A stretch of DNA of 64,000 nt from Curtobacterium pusillum (GTDB taxonomy: Bacteria; Actinomycetota; Actinomycetes; Actinomycetales; Microbacteriaceae). Position 1 is the first letter of the stretch. Each line of letters starts with the position of its first letter. Under the pieces are notes generated by a model. It worked only from the letters and a program-made list of their open reading frames with translations, was not told where the DNA came from and searched no databases. Where the stretch lies: the NCBI RefSeq assembly GCF_007680845.1, contig NZ_VEIY01000003.1, positions 434,001-498,000 on the forward strand, written 5' to 3'. Made by a program: the position numbers and the translations under genes. Shown piece after piece: positions 1 through 9,583 of this stretch.

Positions 1-772
1 TCTTCGAGTCGTCCTTCTTCCCGCCGTCGTCCTTCTTGCCGCCGGACTTCTTCTTCTTGCCGGCCTTCTTGTCGGACTTCTTCTTGTCGGACTTCTTCTC
101 GTCGGGCTGCTCCTTCGGCGACGGAGCGGACTCCGGTTCCGGCTCCGGCGACGGCTCCGGCCCCGGCGATTCCACGCCGTCCACCGGCTCCACCACCACC
201 GCGCTGCCCGTGTCGGCGATGACGTCCACCGAGTGCACCTCGACCACCGGCGCGAGCGCGTCGTCCACCCGCTCGACGACGAGCGACGCCCCGTCCTCCG
301 CGAGACGCAGGAGCGCCTGCGCTGCCCGGACCCGGGTCGTGGTCTTCCTGGCGAGCACATCGGCGCGGGCGCCCTCGAGGAACGCGCGCAGTGCCCGCTC
401 GACCACCGACCGGCCCCGCGGCGCCGAACGGTCGAGGCGGTCGAGCTCTCCCGCCACCCCGGTGACGTCGTCCTCGACGTGCTCGTGGCGGACGGACTCG
501 ATGAGCGCGGCGATCGCCGCCGCTCCCCGCTCCACGGCGGTCGAGCGCTGGTCGAGCACGACGAGCATCTCGATCACCGAGCCGTACGTGACGGTCTCGA
601 GGCGGACCGGCTCGGCCCCACGCCCGCGGACGACGAGTCGGGCTTCCGGCGTCGGGAGCCACGCGGCCAGTGCGGCGACGGTCGCGACCGAACTCACCGC
701 CCGCTCGTACTCGGCGAGTCCCACTCGCTCCTGCTCCCGCAGACGGACACGGATCGCGATCTCCTGCACCAC
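1..772 (-). CDS. Unrecognised protein with Lys-rich tail (partial, runs off left edge)
   Basis: The frame stays open from a GTG at 772 to the left edge (about 257 residues; the C-terminus is missing). I chose GTG 772 because GAGAGG lies about 7 nt upstream; GTG 769 is the alternative. The first ~200 residues look like a soluble alpha/beta protein with many Val, Ala and Glu. After that comes a Pro/Glu/Ser stretch (SPEPEPESAP-like) and then a strongly basic low-complexity tail of repeated KKSDKK units mixed with GGKKDD. Such tails often bind nucleic acid or acidic surfaces, but that is inference. I recognise no family. It lies downstream of ssrA on the same strand, separated by about 200 bp and a hairpin. 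Confidence 0.6.
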   Translation of the reverse strand, partial: MVQEIAIRVRLREQERVGLAEYERAVSSVATVAALAAWLPTPEARLVVRGRGAEPVRLETVTYGSVIEMLVVLDQRSTAVERGAAAIAALIESVRHEHVEDDVTGVAGELDRLDRSAPRGRSVVERALRAFLEGARADVLARKTTTRVRAAQALLRLAEDGASLVVERVDDALAPVVEVHSVDVIADTGSAVVVEPVDGVESPGPEPSPEPEPESAPSPKEQPDEKKSDKKKSDKKAGKKKKSGGKKDDGGKKDDSK

Positions 773-876
773 GTGTGGACCTCTCGACTCGACGGCCGAC
801 GCGGGCGGATCCCCGCGCCTGGTGCGGAGCGTAGTCCTCGGACATGACGTGACGACGAACACCCGTCGCACCACGA

Positions 877-920
877 CGAACGCCCCGTCGGTGTCCGGGT
901 GGACGGCGACGGGGCGTTCG
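877..920 (-). terminator. Hairpin downstream of ssrA
   Basis: A perfect 14-bp inverted repeat (CGAACGCCCCGTCG at 877-890, its complement at 907-920) with a 16-nt loop lies between the tmRNA 3' end and the next minus-strand gene. There is no clear U-tract, which is usual for GC-rich actinobacterial terminators. The rest of 773-971 holds nothing else I can identify. Confidence 0.5.
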
Positions 921-971
921 GGTACTGCGGTGTGACGATCAACGGGTGACAGCGGCTCGGTGTCCGGCGAA

Positions 972-1348
972 TGGTGGAGATGGGGGGAATCGAACCCCCG
1001 TCCATCGCTGCAATTCGACGTCTTCTACGGGCGTATCCGGATGATTCGTTCTGCTCGGCCCCGTCCTTTGCTACCGGCTTCTAGGACGACGGGCCCAGTC
1101 TCAGTGCAAGTCCCGCACGGCCCTGAGGCGCAACCGTGCAGCAAGTCCTCTGGATGACGCCGGGATCAGGTTAGGGGACGGTCACCTGGCCGACGGACTT
1201 CATGTGCTGGGCTGCTTACGCAGCGAGAGCGAAGTCAGTGCGCTTGGAATTGGCACTTGTTGTTTTCCACGGATCGTTGACGAGATGACCGTGGGTCCTC
1301 GGCCCGCTTCCCGTCGGCACACAGGCAATGTCGAAACCGATCATCCCC
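972..1348 (-). ncRNA. ssrA: tmRNA (transfer-messenger RNA)
   Basis: tmRNA rescues ribosomes stalled on broken mRNAs by acting as tRNA-Ala and then as a short mRNA for a degradation tag. The minus-strand RNA starts GGGGAUGAUCGGUUUCGAC at 1348 and ends CAUCUCCACCA at 972. The two ends pair as a 7-bp acceptor stem, and the T-arm GGGGGTTCGATTCCCCC is at the 3' end. CCA is encoded. The tag reading frame (1216-1254) encodes ANSKRTDFALAA and a stop. Length 377 nt is typical. smpB, its protein partner, is immediately upstream on the same strand, the usual actinobacterial arrangement. Confidence 0.97.
1216..1254 (-). other. tmRNA proteolysis-tag reading frame
   Basis: A 12-codon frame inside ssrA starts at the probable GCC resume codon (1254-1252) and ends with TAA at 1216. 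It reads ANSKRTDFALAA. The LAA end is the classic recognition signal for ClpXP-type proteases. The resume position is inferred from the conserved Ala-Asn start of actinobacterial tags. Confidence 0.85.
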
Positions 1349-1406
1349 ATGCGGGCCGGACGTGCGAGCCGCTGTCACGCTGTTGAGTTGCGATGGTGCT
1401 TGTCGT

Positions 1407-1426
1407 ACTGCTCTGCGAGGAGCAGT
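1407..1426 (-). terminator. Short hairpin between smpB and ssrA
   Basis: A 7-bp stem (ACTGCTC at 1407-1413 with GAGCAGT at 1420-1426) lies 37 bp after the smpB stop and upstream of ssrA. It could be a weak terminator or a processing site. There is no U-tract, so the call is tentative. Confidence 0.3.
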
Positions 1427-1463
1427 CCCTCAGTCTAGTCGACCAGGGTCGGACACGCCAGCG

Positions 1464-1940
1464 TCACTCGCCGACGCGGTTCCGGGTGCGCATGGCCCGC
1501 TCGGCCTCACGCTTGTCGGTCTTCTCGCGCATGGCCTGACGCTTGTCGAACTCGCGCTTGCCCTTCGCGACCGCGATCTCCACCTTGGCCCGGCCGTCGT
1601 GGAAGTAGATCTGCAGCGGCACGAGCGTGTAGCCGCCCTGTGCCGTCTTGTGCGAGATCTTCACGATCTGCTGCTTGTGGAGGAGCAGCTTCCGCTTGCG
1701 CCGGGGCGAGTGGTTGTTCCACGTGCCCTCGGTGTACTCGGGGATGTGCACGGCGTCGAGCCACGCTTCCCCACCGTCGATGAAGGCGTACCCGTCGATG
1801 AGCGAGGCACGCCCTTCGCGGAGGGACTTCACCTCGGTCCCGGAGAGGACCATGCCCGCCTCGTACGTGTCCTCGATGAGGTAGTCGTGGCGCGCACGAC
1901 GGTTCGTCGCCACGATCTTCTCGCCGCGTTCCTTCGCCAT
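1464..1940 (-). CDS. smpB: SsrA-binding protein SmpB
   Basis: SmpB binds the tRNA-like domain of tmRNA and is needed for trans-translation. The 158-residue protein has the expected length. It begins [20 protein letters not shown] and carries the family core [20 protein letters not shown] at about residues 34-53, then the [14 protein letters not shown] segment. The C-terminus is a long basic helix (about 120-158) that would probe the empty mRNA channel. The ATG start is unambiguous because upstream sequence has no homology. ftsX lies upstream after 214 bp and ssrA follows downstream, so the two trans-translation components are adjacent. Confidence 0.97.
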   Translation of the reverse strand: MAKERGEKIVATNRRARHDYLIEDTYEAGMVLSGTEVKSLREGRASLIDGYAFIDGGEAWLDAVHIPEYTEGTWNNHSPRRKRKLLLHKQQIVKISHKTAQGGYTLVPLQIYFHDGRAKVEIAVAKGKREFDKRQAMREKTDKREAERAMRTRNRVGE

Positions 1941-2054
1941 GCGTGTCCCCTTCCATGCGGTCGCTGCGGGTGTGCAGCCTTACAGACTACCCAACGCGGG
2001 AGGCGCGGCGCACCTTCCCGGCGCGCCGCGCGTGGTGCGCGTGGGCGTCCCCCA

Positions 2055-2150
2055 CCCCGAGACTCGCCCCGAGCGACACTGCTCGGGCGTCGGGCCGCGA
2101 GATCGGTCGCTCACCCCGAGACTCGCGCCGCCACCGCCGAGTCTCGGCCG
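2055..2150. repeat. Degenerate copy of the CGAGTCTCGG/GAGCGACA element
   Basis: The ftsX-smpB gap contains CCCGAGACTCG twice, CCGAGTCTCGG once and GAGCGACACTGCTCG. These are the building blocks of the larger inverted repeats at 37446-37515 and 55619-55688. This copy looks broken or rearranged. Confidence 0.55.
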
Positions 2151-2154
2151 CGCG

Positions 2155-3069
2155 TCAGACCTTCAAGTACCGCCTGATCGCGATGAGCGCCGACAGCCCC
2201 GCCAGCACGATGCCGATGACGATCACCGACGGCACCACGACGGCCGCGTCACCCATGCCGATGAACGCCGTCCCGGTGAACCGCTGCGACAGGTAGTTCC
2301 GGACGAAGAACCAGACGACCGCGACGATCGCCCCACCCGCGAGGACCGCCCCGATGGCCGCGGCGATCACCCCCTCGAGCACGAACGGTGTCTGGATGAA
2401 CCGGTTCGACGCCCCGACCAGCCGCATGATGCCGAGCTCCCGCCGTCGACTGAACGCCGACAACCGGATCGTGGTCGCGATGAGGAGCACGGCGGCGATG
2501 AGCATGAGCGACGCGATGCCGATCGCCGTGTACGACGACGCGTTCAGCAGGTTGAAGATCGGTTGCAGGTACCCGCGCTGGTCGACGACGCTCTGCACGC
2601 CAGCCACCTTCGACAGGCTCTCGACCAGGACGTCCGCCTGCGACGGGTTCTTCAGGTTCACCCAGAAGGTCTCGTTGAGGTACTCGGGCTTGACGAACTC
2701 GGTGGCGGGCGAGTCCTTGAACTGCTGCTTGAACCGGTCGTACGCCTGGTCCTGGTCCTCGTAGTACGTCTTCTCGATGTACGGCTTGAGGGTCGAGGAG
2801 TCGAGCTGCGCCTGCACCTGCTTGCGCTGGTCGTCCGTGGCCTTGGCGCCGGTGCAGTTGCCGGTGGTGTCGGTGTCGGTGCAGAGGTAGACCGCGACCT
2901 GCGCCCGGTCGTACCAGTACCCCTTCATCTGGTTGATCTGCATCTGGAGCAGGATCGCCGTGCCGACGAACGTGAGGGAGATGAAGGTCACGAGGACGAC
3001 GGACACGACCATGGACGCGTTGCGCCGCAGGCCCGAGCCGACCTCGGACATGACGAGCCCGAGCCTCAT
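2155..3069 (-). CDS. ftsX: Cell division protein FtsX
   Basis: FtsX is the membrane subunit of FtsEX, which couples ATP hydrolysis to activation of peptidoglycan hydrolases at division. The 304-residue protein has an N-terminal membrane segment (about 18-40), a ~130-residue extracellular domain, and three C-terminal membrane segments (about 175-300). The C-terminal block contains [21 protein letters not shown], the conserved FtsX/MacB-type loop. Its ATG overlaps the ftsE stop by 4 nt, so translation is probably coupled. The extracellular domain is where a hydrolase partner such as RipC in mycobacteria would bind; no such partner is adjacent here. Confidence 0.96.
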   Translation of the reverse strand: MRLGLVMSEVGSGLRRNASMVVSVVLVTFISLTFVGTAILLQMQINQMKGYWYDRAQVAVYLCTDTDTTGNCTGAKATDDQRKQVQAQLDSSTLKPYIEKTYYEDQDQAYDRFKQQFKDSPATEFVKPEYLNETFWVNLKNPSQADVLVESLSKVAGVQSVVDQRGYLQPIFNLLNASSYTAIGIASLMLIAAVLLIATTIRLSAFSRRRELGIMRLVGASNRFIQTPFVLEGVIAAAIGAVLAGGAIVAVVWFFVRNYLSQRFTGTAFIGMGDAAVVVPSVIVIGIVLAGLSALIAIRRYLKV

Positions 3070-3821
3070 CGGATGATCCCCGGGATGGTCTGGATGCCGG
3101 TCGTGTTCGAGACGGCGGGGCGCTGGATCGGGACCGCCTGGGTCTGGTACCCGCCGGACTGTTCGTCGCGGAGGATGGTCCCGTTCGAGAGCTCGATGAC
3201 GCGGCGCTGCATCTGGTTGACGATGCTGGCGTCGTGGGTCGCCATGAGCACGGTGGTGCCTCCCTGGTTGATGCGTTCGAGGAGCGCCATGATGCCCGCC
3301 GAGGTCGTCGGGTCGAGGTTGCCCGTCGGCTCGTCCGCGAGCAGGATCGCCGGCTTGTTGACGACCGCGCGGGCGATCGCCACGCGCTGCTGCTCACCGC
3401 CCGAGAGCTCGTGCGGCATGCGGGTCGCCTTGCCGGCGAGTCCGACGAGCTTCAGCACGTCGGTGACGGCTTCGCTGATGAAGCCCTTGCTCTTGCCGAT
3501 CACCTGCAGCGAGAACGCCACGTTGTCGAACACGTTCTTGTTCGGCAGGAGCCGGAAGTCCTGGAAGACCACGCCGAGGTTGCGCCGGAAGTACGGCACC
3601 TTCCGCGACGACAGGGCGCCCAGGCGCTGCCCGAGGACGTGGATCTGGCCACGCGAGGGCTTCTCCTCCTTCAGCACGAGCCGGAGGAAGCTGGACTTGC
3701 CGGATCCGGAGGCACCCACGAGGAAGACGAACTCCCCCTTGAGGATCTCGAGGGAGATGGCGTCGAGGGCGGGGCTCGGGTTGCCCGAGTACACCTTGGT
3801 GACCTGGTCGAATTTGATCAT
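3066..3821 (-). CDS. ftsE: Cell division ATP-binding protein FtsE
   Basis: FtsE is the ABC-type ATPase of FtsEX. Walker [11 protein letters not shown] is near residue 36, the signature [14 protein letters not shown] near 140, and Walker [14 protein letters not shown] near 160. The 251 residues slightly exceed the ~229-residue norm because of a Gln/Pro-rich tail after about residue 220 ([13 protein letters not shown]), a common actinobacterial extension. The gene starts 63 bp after prfB and overlaps ftsX, giving prfB-ftsE-ftsX-smpB-ssrA on one strand. Confidence 0.97.
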   Translation of the reverse strand: MIKFDQVTKVYSGNPSPALDAISLEILKGEFVFLVGASGSGKSSFLRLVLKEEKPSRGQIHVLGQRLGALSSRKVPYFRRNLGVVFQDFRLLPNKNVFDNVAFSLQVIGKSKGFISEAVTDVLKLVGLAGKATRMPHELSGGEQQRVAIARAVVNKPAILLADEPTGNLDPTTSAGIMALLERINQGGTTVLMATHDASIVNQMQRRVIELSNGTILRDEQSGGYQTQAVPIQRPAVSNTTGIQTIPGIIR

Positions 3822-3884
3822 GACCGGATCAGGGTAGGTCGCCCGGCCCGGAACGCAACTCAGGCGCGCGGCTCACGAACCGGC

Positions 3885-4991
3885 TCAGTCGTCCTTTTGC
3901 TTGCGCCACCGGATGCCGGCGTTGATGAACCCGTCCAGGTCACCGTCGAACACGGCTGACGGGTTGTTCACCTCGTGCTCGCTCCGGAGGTCCTTGACCA
4001 TCTGGTACGGCGCCAGCACGTAGGAGCGGATCTGGTCGCCCCAGCTCGCCGTGATGTTGCCGGCGAGTTCCTTCTTCTTCGCGTTCTCCTCCTCCTTCTT
4101 GAGGAGCAGGAGGCGCGACTGCAGCACGCGCATGGCCGCGGCCCGGTTCTGGATCTGCGACTTCTCGTTCTGCATCGACACGACGGTGCCGGTCGGGATG
4201 TGGGTGAGCCGGACCGCCGAGTCGGTGGTGTTGACCGACTGACCACCGGGGCCGGACGACCGGAACACGTCGACGCGGATGTCGTTCTCCGGGATGTCGA
4301 TGACCATCGTCTCGGGCATGAGCGGGATGACCTCGACCGCGGCGAAGGACGTCTGACGCTTGCCCGCGGCGCCGAACGGCGACATCCGGACCAGCCGGTG
4401 CGTGCCGGCCTCGACCGAGAGCGTGCCGAACGCGTACGGGGCGTCGACCTCGAACGTGGCGGACTTGATGCCCGCTTCTTCCGCGTAGGACGTGTCCATC
4501 ACGGTGGTCTTGAAGCCGTGCTGCTCGGCGTAGCGCAGGTACATCCGGAGGAGCATCTCGGCGAAGTCCGCCGCGTCGACCCCGCCGGCGCCGGACCGGA
4601 TCGTGATCACTGCCGGGCGCTCGTCGTACTCGCCGTCGAGGAGCGTCTGCACCTCGAGTTCGCCCATGGTCTTCTGGATCGCCTTGAGCTCGGCAGCGGC
4701 TTCGTCGGCGGACTCCTGGTCGTCGCCCTCGTTCGCCATCTCGATGAGCACCTCGAGGTCGTCGATGCGCCGCTCGGTGTCCGTGATCTTCCGCAGTTCG
4801 GCCTGCCGGTGCGAGAGCGCGCTCGTCACCTGCTGCGCGTGCTCGACGTCGTCCCAGAGGTCCTGGGCCCCGGCCTGCTCGCTGAGTTCGGCGATCTCGC
4901 GCTGCAGGCGGTCGACGTCGACCACCGAGCGGATGTTGCCGAAGGTCTCGCGGAGGGCGGAGATCTGCTCGGTGAAGTCCAGTTCGACCAT
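3885..4991 (-). CDS. prfB: Peptide chain release factor 2
   Basis: RF2 recognises UGA and UAA stop codons and triggers hydrolysis of peptidyl-tRNA. The 368-residue protein has the codon-recognition motif SPF (in [13 protein letters not shown]) and the catalytic GGQ (in [10 protein letters not shown]). I start it at ATG 4991, where MVELDFTEQ matches family N-termini; the frame is open further upstream but without homology. There is no in-frame UGA near codon 25, so the autoregulatory +1 frameshift known in many bacteria is absent. Downstream are ftsE and ftsX, probably cotranscribed. Confidence 0.97.
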   Translation of the reverse strand: MVELDFTEQISALRETFGNIRSVVDVDRLQREIAELSEQAGAQDLWDDVEHAQQVTSALSHRQAELRKITDTERRIDDLEVLIEMANEGDDQESADEAAAELKAIQKTMGELEVQTLLDGEYDERPAVITIRSGAGGVDAADFAEMLLRMYLRYAEQHGFKTTVMDTSYAEEAGIKSATFEVDAPYAFGTLSVEAGTHRLVRMSPFGAAGKRQTSFAAVEVIPLMPETMVIDIPENDIRVDVFRSSGPGGQSVNTTDSAVRLTHIPTGTVVSMQNEKSQIQNRAAAMRVLQSRLLLLKKEEENAKKKELAGNITASWGDQIRSYVLAPYQMVKDLRSEHEVNNPSAVFDGDLDGFINAGIRWRKQKDD

Positions 4992-5098
4992 GGTCACCGA
5001 TCCTACCGGCGTCGGTCCGACGCGGCCGACCGGGAGGCGCGCTGCGGCCCCGCCACGCGGGTCCGCTCTGGCCGCTGCCGACCACCGGCTGGGCTCCG

Positions 5099-5929
5099 TC
5101 ACTCGTCGATGTCGGTGCTCCGGCTGAGCGACTCCCATTCGTCCACCTCGGCGAGCAGGGAACGGAGCGCGCCGCGGAACCCGTCGGACGCGTCGTTGCC
5201 GAGCAGCAGCATGAACGGCGGGTGCTCGGACTCGACCGCCTCGATGATCGCCGCCGCGGCCTTGGCCGGGTCGCCCGGCTGCTTGCCGTCGACGGTGTCG
5301 TGTTCCTTGCGCCGCTTCCCCGCCGTGTCGGCGTAGTCCGCGATCGGTTCCGCCGACTGTGTCAGGGACCGACCGGCGAAGTCGGTCCGGAAGCCGCCGG
5401 GCTCGACAGCGAGCGCGGTGATACCGAGTGGTGCGACCTCCTTCCGCAAGGACAGGGTGAGTGCCTCGATCGCGGCCTTGACCGCGGCGTAGTACCCGGA
5501 GCCCTCCGGCGAGATGCGTGCGCCGATCGAGGACAGATTCACGATGGTGCCGCTGCGACGTGCACGCATGCCCGGCAGGACGGCCTTGATCGTGCGGACG
5601 GTGCCGAAGACGTGGGTGTCGAAGAGCCGGGCGACGGCGTCGTCCTCGCCTTCCTCGACGGCGGCGCGGTAGCCGTACCCGGCGTTGTTGACGAGGACGT
5701 CGACGCCGCCGAAGCGCTGGTCCGCCGCGGTGACGGCTGCTCGCACCGCGTCGTCGTCCGTAACGTCGAGTGCGACGGCGAGTGCGCTGTCCGGGTGACG
5801 GTCGGCGATGTCCTGCACCGCCGACACGTCACGAGCGGTCACGACCGCGTTGTCCCCGTGGTCGAGGACGGCTTCGGCGAGCGCCCGGCCGAGTCCGGTC
5901 GAGCATCCGGTGATGAGCCACGTTGCCAT
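5099..5929 (-). CDS. SDR family NAD(P)-dependent oxidoreductase
   Basis: A classical short-chain dehydrogenase of 276 residues. The nucleotide-binding motif TGCSTGLG is at about 8-15, NNAGYG near 85, a catalytic Ser in [10 protein letters not shown], and the Y-x3-K pair in YYAAVKAA at about 150. The GYGYRA and FGTV patterns resemble the retinol-dehydrogenase-like and oxidoreductase subgroup often annotated simply as SDR. The substrate cannot be read from sequence. Start ATG 5929 gives the standard MATWLITG N-terminus. It lies 40 bp downstream of the cysteine desulfurase on the same strand with no obvious functional link. Confidence 0.9.
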   Translation of the reverse strand: MATWLITGCSTGLGRALAEAVLDHGDNAVVTARDVSAVQDIADRHPDSALAVALDVTDDDAVRAAVTAADQRFGGVDVLVNNAGYGYRAAVEEGEDDAVARLFDTHVFGTVRTIKAVLPGMRARRSGTIVNLSSIGARISPEGSGYYAAVKAAIEALTLSLRKEVAPLGITALAVEPGGFRTDFAGRSLTQSAEPIADYADTAGKRRKEHDTVDGKQPGDPAKAAAAIIEAVESEHPPFMLLLGNDASDGFRGALRSLLAEVDEWESLSRSTDIDE

Positions 5930-5969
5930 GGGTCCTGCCTTTCGTCGTGTGTGGGGTTCCGGTGCAGGC

Positions 5970-7133
5970 CTACCGCCCGAGCAGCGGCTCCCGCGACGCC
6001 ATCCCCGCGGCCCCGGCGCGCGCCACCGCATCCGGCAGCGCCGCCAGGAACGCGTCGACGTCGGCCTCGGTCGTGGTGTGCCCGAGCGTGATCCGGAGGG
6101 CGCCCCGGGCGTCCTGCTCGGACAGCCCCATCGCGAGCAGCACGTGCGACGCCTCGGGGACGCCGGCCTGGCACGCCGAGCCGGTCGACACGGCGACCCC
6201 GGCCGCGTCGAGGAGGAAGAGCAGCGAGTCGCCCTCGCAGCCGGGGAACGTGAAGTGCGCGTTGCCCGGCAGGCGGTCGACCGGGTCCCCCATGAGGACG
6301 GCGGACGGCACCGCTGCCCGGACGCCGGCGACGAGACGGTCACGCAGCTCCCGCACGTCCGCGTGAGTGGACCGCGCGGCGACCCCGAACGCAGCGGCGG
6401 CCGGGGCGTCCTGGGTGCCGCTCCGGACCTGGCGCTGCTGGCCCCCACCGTGGATGAGCGGCTCGACGGTGGCCCGGCGTCCGAGGACGAGCGCGCCGAT
6501 CCCCACCGGGCCACCGATCTTGTGCGCGGACACGCTCAGGGCGTCGAGCCCCGACTCACGGAACGACACCGGCACCTGGCCGTACGCGGCGACCGCGTCG
6601 CTGTGCACCGGCACGCCGGCGGCGTGCGCCAGTTCGACGATCCGCGTGACCGGCTGGATGGTGCCGACCTCGTTGTTCGCCCACAGGAACGTGACCAGGG
6701 CGACGTCCGAGGCGTCGGCGAGTCGCGCCTCCAGTCCGGCGAGGTCGACGCGACCCCGCGGGTCCAACGGGACCACGTCGACGACGGCCCCCTCGTGCCG
6801 CTCGAGCCAGTCGACCGTGTCGACGGTGGCGTGGTGCTCACCGGCCGGGACCACGATGCGGGGACGCGGCCGGTCCTGCTGCCGGGCCCAGAAGAGGCCC
6901 TTGACGGCGAGGTTGATGCTCTCCGTGCCGCCCGAGGTGAAGACGACCTCGACCGGTTCCGCGTCGAGCGAGGCGGCGACGGCGGCGCGGCCGTCCTCGA
7001 GCAGCATCTTCGCCTGCTGCCCGGCGCTGTGGATGGACGACGGGTTGCCGACCGTGCCGAGCGCAGCGGTGAACGCGGCGAGCGCCTCCGGCAGGATCGG
7101 CGTCGTCGCGGCGTGGTCGAGGTAGACCGACAA
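5970..7133 (-). CDS. Cysteine desulfurase (NifS/IscS type)
   Basis: A PLP enzyme that takes sulfur from cysteine for Fe-S clusters or tRNA thiolation. The 387-residue protein starts MSVYLDHAATTP, has the PLP-lysine motif SVSAHKIGGPVGIGAL at about residue 200, and the active-site loop STGSACQAG near 330, which marks a class I enzyme. In many actinobacteria this gene precedes mnmA (tRNA 2-thiouridylase); mnmA is not next to it here, where an SDR gene follows. It is divergent from glgX with about 60 bp between the starts, which must hold both promoters. Confidence 0.93.
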   Translation of the reverse strand: MSVYLDHAATTPILPEALAAFTAALGTVGNPSSIHSAGQQAKMLLEDGRAAVAASLDAEPVEVVFTSGGTESINLAVKGLFWARQQDRPRPRIVVPAGEHHATVDTVDWLERHEGAVVDVVPLDPRGRVDLAGLEARLADASDVALVTFLWANNEVGTIQPVTRIVELAHAAGVPVHSDAVAAYGQVPVSFRESGLDALSVSAHKIGGPVGIGALVLGRRATVEPLIHGGGQQRQVRSGTQDAPAAAAFGVAARSTHADVRELRDRLVAGVRAAVPSAVLMGDPVDRLPGNAHFTFPGCEGDSLLFLLDAAGVAVSTGSACQAGVPEASHVLLAMGLSEQDARGALRITLGHTTTEADVDAFLAALPDAVARAGAAGMASREPLLGR

Positions 7134-7192
7134 ACTGCACCCCCTGAACGAACGTTTTCAGGATACCCGCGCGTCCTCGTACCCTGGTGGGC

Positions 7193-9304
7193 ATGCACGA
7201 GACGGCCATCGACGAGACCCCGGGCTTCACCCTCGGTACCGGTGTGCCGCGGTTCTCGGTGCGATCAGCCTCGGCGACGGCCGTCTCGGTGGTGGTGGAC
7301 GGCCGCGGGACGTTCCCGTTGACCCGGGTCGGCGGGGCCGCCACGGACGACGACGCACCGCCCGTCGGCGATGCGCGGGCGGGCGATACGCGCGCGTCCG
7401 ACGTCTGGGCGGGCGACGTCTGGGCGGGCGACGTCCCCGGTGTCGAACCGGGCGACACGTACCACCTGCTCGTCGACGGCCCGACCGGCCCCCGGCACGA
7501 GTTCGACCCCGAGCGCCCGCTCCTCGACCCCTACGCCCGCGGCATCGTCCGCGCCGACCCGGCAGACGCGCGCGCCCGCTGGACCAGCGTCGTCGTGGAC
7601 GACGCCTTCGACTGGGGCGGCGTGGTCAAGCCGGTCGTGCCGGTCGACCGGACCGTCGTGTACGAGGCGAACGTCCGGACGCTCACGGCCGCGAACCCGG
7701 CCGTCCCCGAGCACCTGCGCGGCACCTACGCCGGCATCGCCCACGAGAGCACCATCGCCCACCTGCACCGCATCGGCGTCACCACGCTCGAGCTGCTCCC
7801 CGTGCACGCCTTCGACACCGAGCAGTGGCTCCGCGACGCCGGCCGGGAGAACGCGTGGGGCTACAACACCCTCGGGTTCTTCGCCCCGCACGCCGCGCAC
7901 GCATCGCCGGGCGCCCGGGCCGAGGGCGCGTCCGCGGTCCTCCGCGAGTTCAAGGGCATGGTGCGGCTGCTGCACGCGGCCGGGATCCAGGTCGTGCTCG
8001 ACGTCGTCTACAACCACACCGCGGAAGAGGGCCTCGGCGGACCGACCACCTCGCTCCGCGGCATCGACGGCGCCCACCGCTACCGCTGGTCGGACTCGGC
8101 GGCTTCCTACTACGACACCACCGGCTGCGGGAACACCCTCGACACGTCGGTCGAGGCGACGGCCGAACTCATCGTCGACAGCCTCGTGTACTGGGCGCGC
8201 GAGGTGCAGGTCGACGGCTTCCGCTTCGACCTGATGGCAGCGCTCGCCCGCGACGCCCACCACGTCTTCGATCCCGCCCACCCGCTGCTCGAACGGATCC
8301 GGAACCACCCCGACCTGCAGGACGTCCTCGTCATCGCCGAACCTTGGGACGTCGGGCCGGACGGGTGGAAGACGGGCTCCTTCGGACCGGGCACGAGCGA
8401 GTGGAACGACGGCTTCCGGAACACCGTGCGGCAGTTCTGGCTCACCGACATCGCCGAGGAACGCCGGCACGGCACACCGACGACCGGGATCGGCGCGCTC
8501 GCCGGGGCGCTGACCGGGTCCCGCCAGCTCTTCGACACCACGCGCGGGCCCCTCGCCGGGATCAACTTCGTGACGGCGCACGACGGGTTCACCCTGCTCG
8601 ACCTCGTCTCCTACGACGGCAAGCACAACGAGGCGAACGGCGAGGCCAACCGCGACGGCTCGAACGACAACCGCTCGTTCAACCACGGCATTGAGGGCGA
8701 GACCGCCGACCGCGGGGTGCGCGCCGCCCGGGGCCGTTCGATGCGGAACCTCCTGGCGACCCTGATGCTGTCGGCCGGCGTCCCGATGATCACCGCCGGC
8801 GACGAGCGGAGCCGCACCCAGCACGGCAACAACAACGCGTACGTGGTGTCGGACGACCTCACCCCGGTGGAGTGGTCCGACGACGATGACGCCGAGGCCA
8901 TGACGGTGTCGCTGGCGGCGCTCTCCCGGCTCCGGGCCGCGCACCCGGCACTCCGGCCCACGCGCTTCGGCATTGAGGGGCAGGAGACGCCCGGTGCATC
9001 GAAGATGTCCTGGTACGGCCCCGACGGGCAACCGATGACGCTCGAGGGGTGGGACCGACCGATCCACCGTGCGCTGCAGTACTTCGCGGAGTCCACGCCG
9101 GAACACGAGCCGTTCGACCGCGTCCTCGTGGTCGTGCACGGCAGCGGGCGGACGCGCGACCTGACGTTGCCGGTGCGGGACGACGTGCTCGGCTACCGGC
9201 TGGCCTGGTCGAGCGAGAAGCACCGGGACCACGAGCGGCTCCGGCCCGCCGGGCAGGTGTTCACGGCGTACGGGCCGGGCATCCACGTGTTCGAGGTCGC
9301 GTAG
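7193..9304 (+). CDS. glgX: Glycogen debranching enzyme GlgX (isoamylase type)
   Basis: Hydrolyses alpha-1,6 branches of glycogen (GH13_11). The 703-residue protein has an N-terminal CBM48-like domain (about 10-145) and a TIM-barrel. The nucleophile Asp is in DGFRFDLMAAL, the acid Glu in VIAEPWD and the third Asp in FVTAHDGFTLLD. NHTAEEG and WNDGFRN are typical GlgX motifs. I prefer ATG 7193; GTG 7187 in the same frame is possible. Between about residues 60 and 85 is a low-complexity insert, GDARAGD then repeated WAGDV, encoded by short DNA repeats and absent from typical GlgX. glgE and glgB follow on the same strand. Confidence 0.95.
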   Translation: MHETAIDETPGFTLGTGVPRFSVRSASATAVSVVVDGRGTFPLTRVGGAATDDDAPPVGDARAGDTRASDVWAGDVWAGDVPGVEPGDTYHLLVDGPTGPRHEFDPERPLLDPYARGIVRADPADARARWTSVVVDDAFDWGGVVKPVVPVDRTVVYEANVRTLTAANPAVPEHLRGTYAGIAHESTIAHLHRIGVTTLELLPVHAFDTEQWLRDAGRENAWGYNTLGFFAPHAAHASPGARAEGASAVLREFKGMVRLLHAAGIQVVLDVVYNHTAEEGLGGPTTSLRGIDGAHRYRWSDSAASYYDTTGCGNTLDTSVEATAELIVDSLVYWAREVQVDGFRFDLMAALARDAHHVFDPAHPLLERIRNHPDLQDVLVIAEPWDVGPDGWKTGSFGPGTSEWNDGFRNTVRQFWLTDIAEERRHGTPTTGIGALAGALTGSRQLFDTTRGPLAGINFVTAHDGFTLLDLVSYDGKHNEANGEANRDGSNDNRSFNHGIEGETADRGVRAARGRSMRNLLATLMLSAGVPMITAGDERSRTQHGNNNAYVVSDDLTPVEWSDDDDAEAMTVSLAALSRLRAAHPALRPTRFGIEGQETPGASKMSWYGPDGQPMTLEGWDRPIHRALQYFAESTPEHEPFDRVLVVVHGSGRTRDLTLPVRDDVLGYRLAWSSEKHRDHERLRPAGQVFTAYGPGIHVFEVA

Positions 9305-9315
9305 GGAGCCGGGGC

Positions 9316-9465
9316 CGGGGCGACCTGGTCGCATCGGGCGTACCTGGTCGAATCGGGCGTACCTGACGGGATCGGGCGTACCTGGTCGTCCAGATCGGCC
9401 CGGTACGCCCGGATCCACATTCCATCGCGCGCGTTCTGGGAACGAACGAGCAGCCGGGAGGCGCG
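9316..9465. repeat. Composite intergenic element, copy 1
   Basis: The glgX-glgE gap holds GGGCGTACCTG three times at ~19-bp spacing (with a further partial CGACCTGGTCG), then an inverted GGTACGCCC, then TTCCATCGCG and CGTTCTGGGAACGAACG. It ends in a decayed GGGAGGCGCGG hairpin. The same order of parts recurs at 48370-48465, so this is a dispersed element and not a chance hairpin. The remaining ~115 bp before glgE show nothing else clear. Confidence 0.75.
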
Positions 9466-9583
9466 GCACGGCTCCGTCAGACCTCCCGCGGCCGGTCCTC
9501 CACAAGTCCACGGCACGCCCGGACCGTCCACAGAGGTCACGTTCCGGGGAACGCGGAGGCGCTCGCCGGGTAGCGTCGGCTCC

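Noticed and set aside
3885..4991. Programmed frameshift in prfB
   Set aside because: The frame is continuous through the usual site; no in-frame UGA or CUUUGA motif.
5099..7133. Cysteine desulfurase operon with mnmA
   Set aside because: The downstream gene is an SDR oxidoreductase with TGCSTGLG and Y-x3-K, not a tRNA thiolase.
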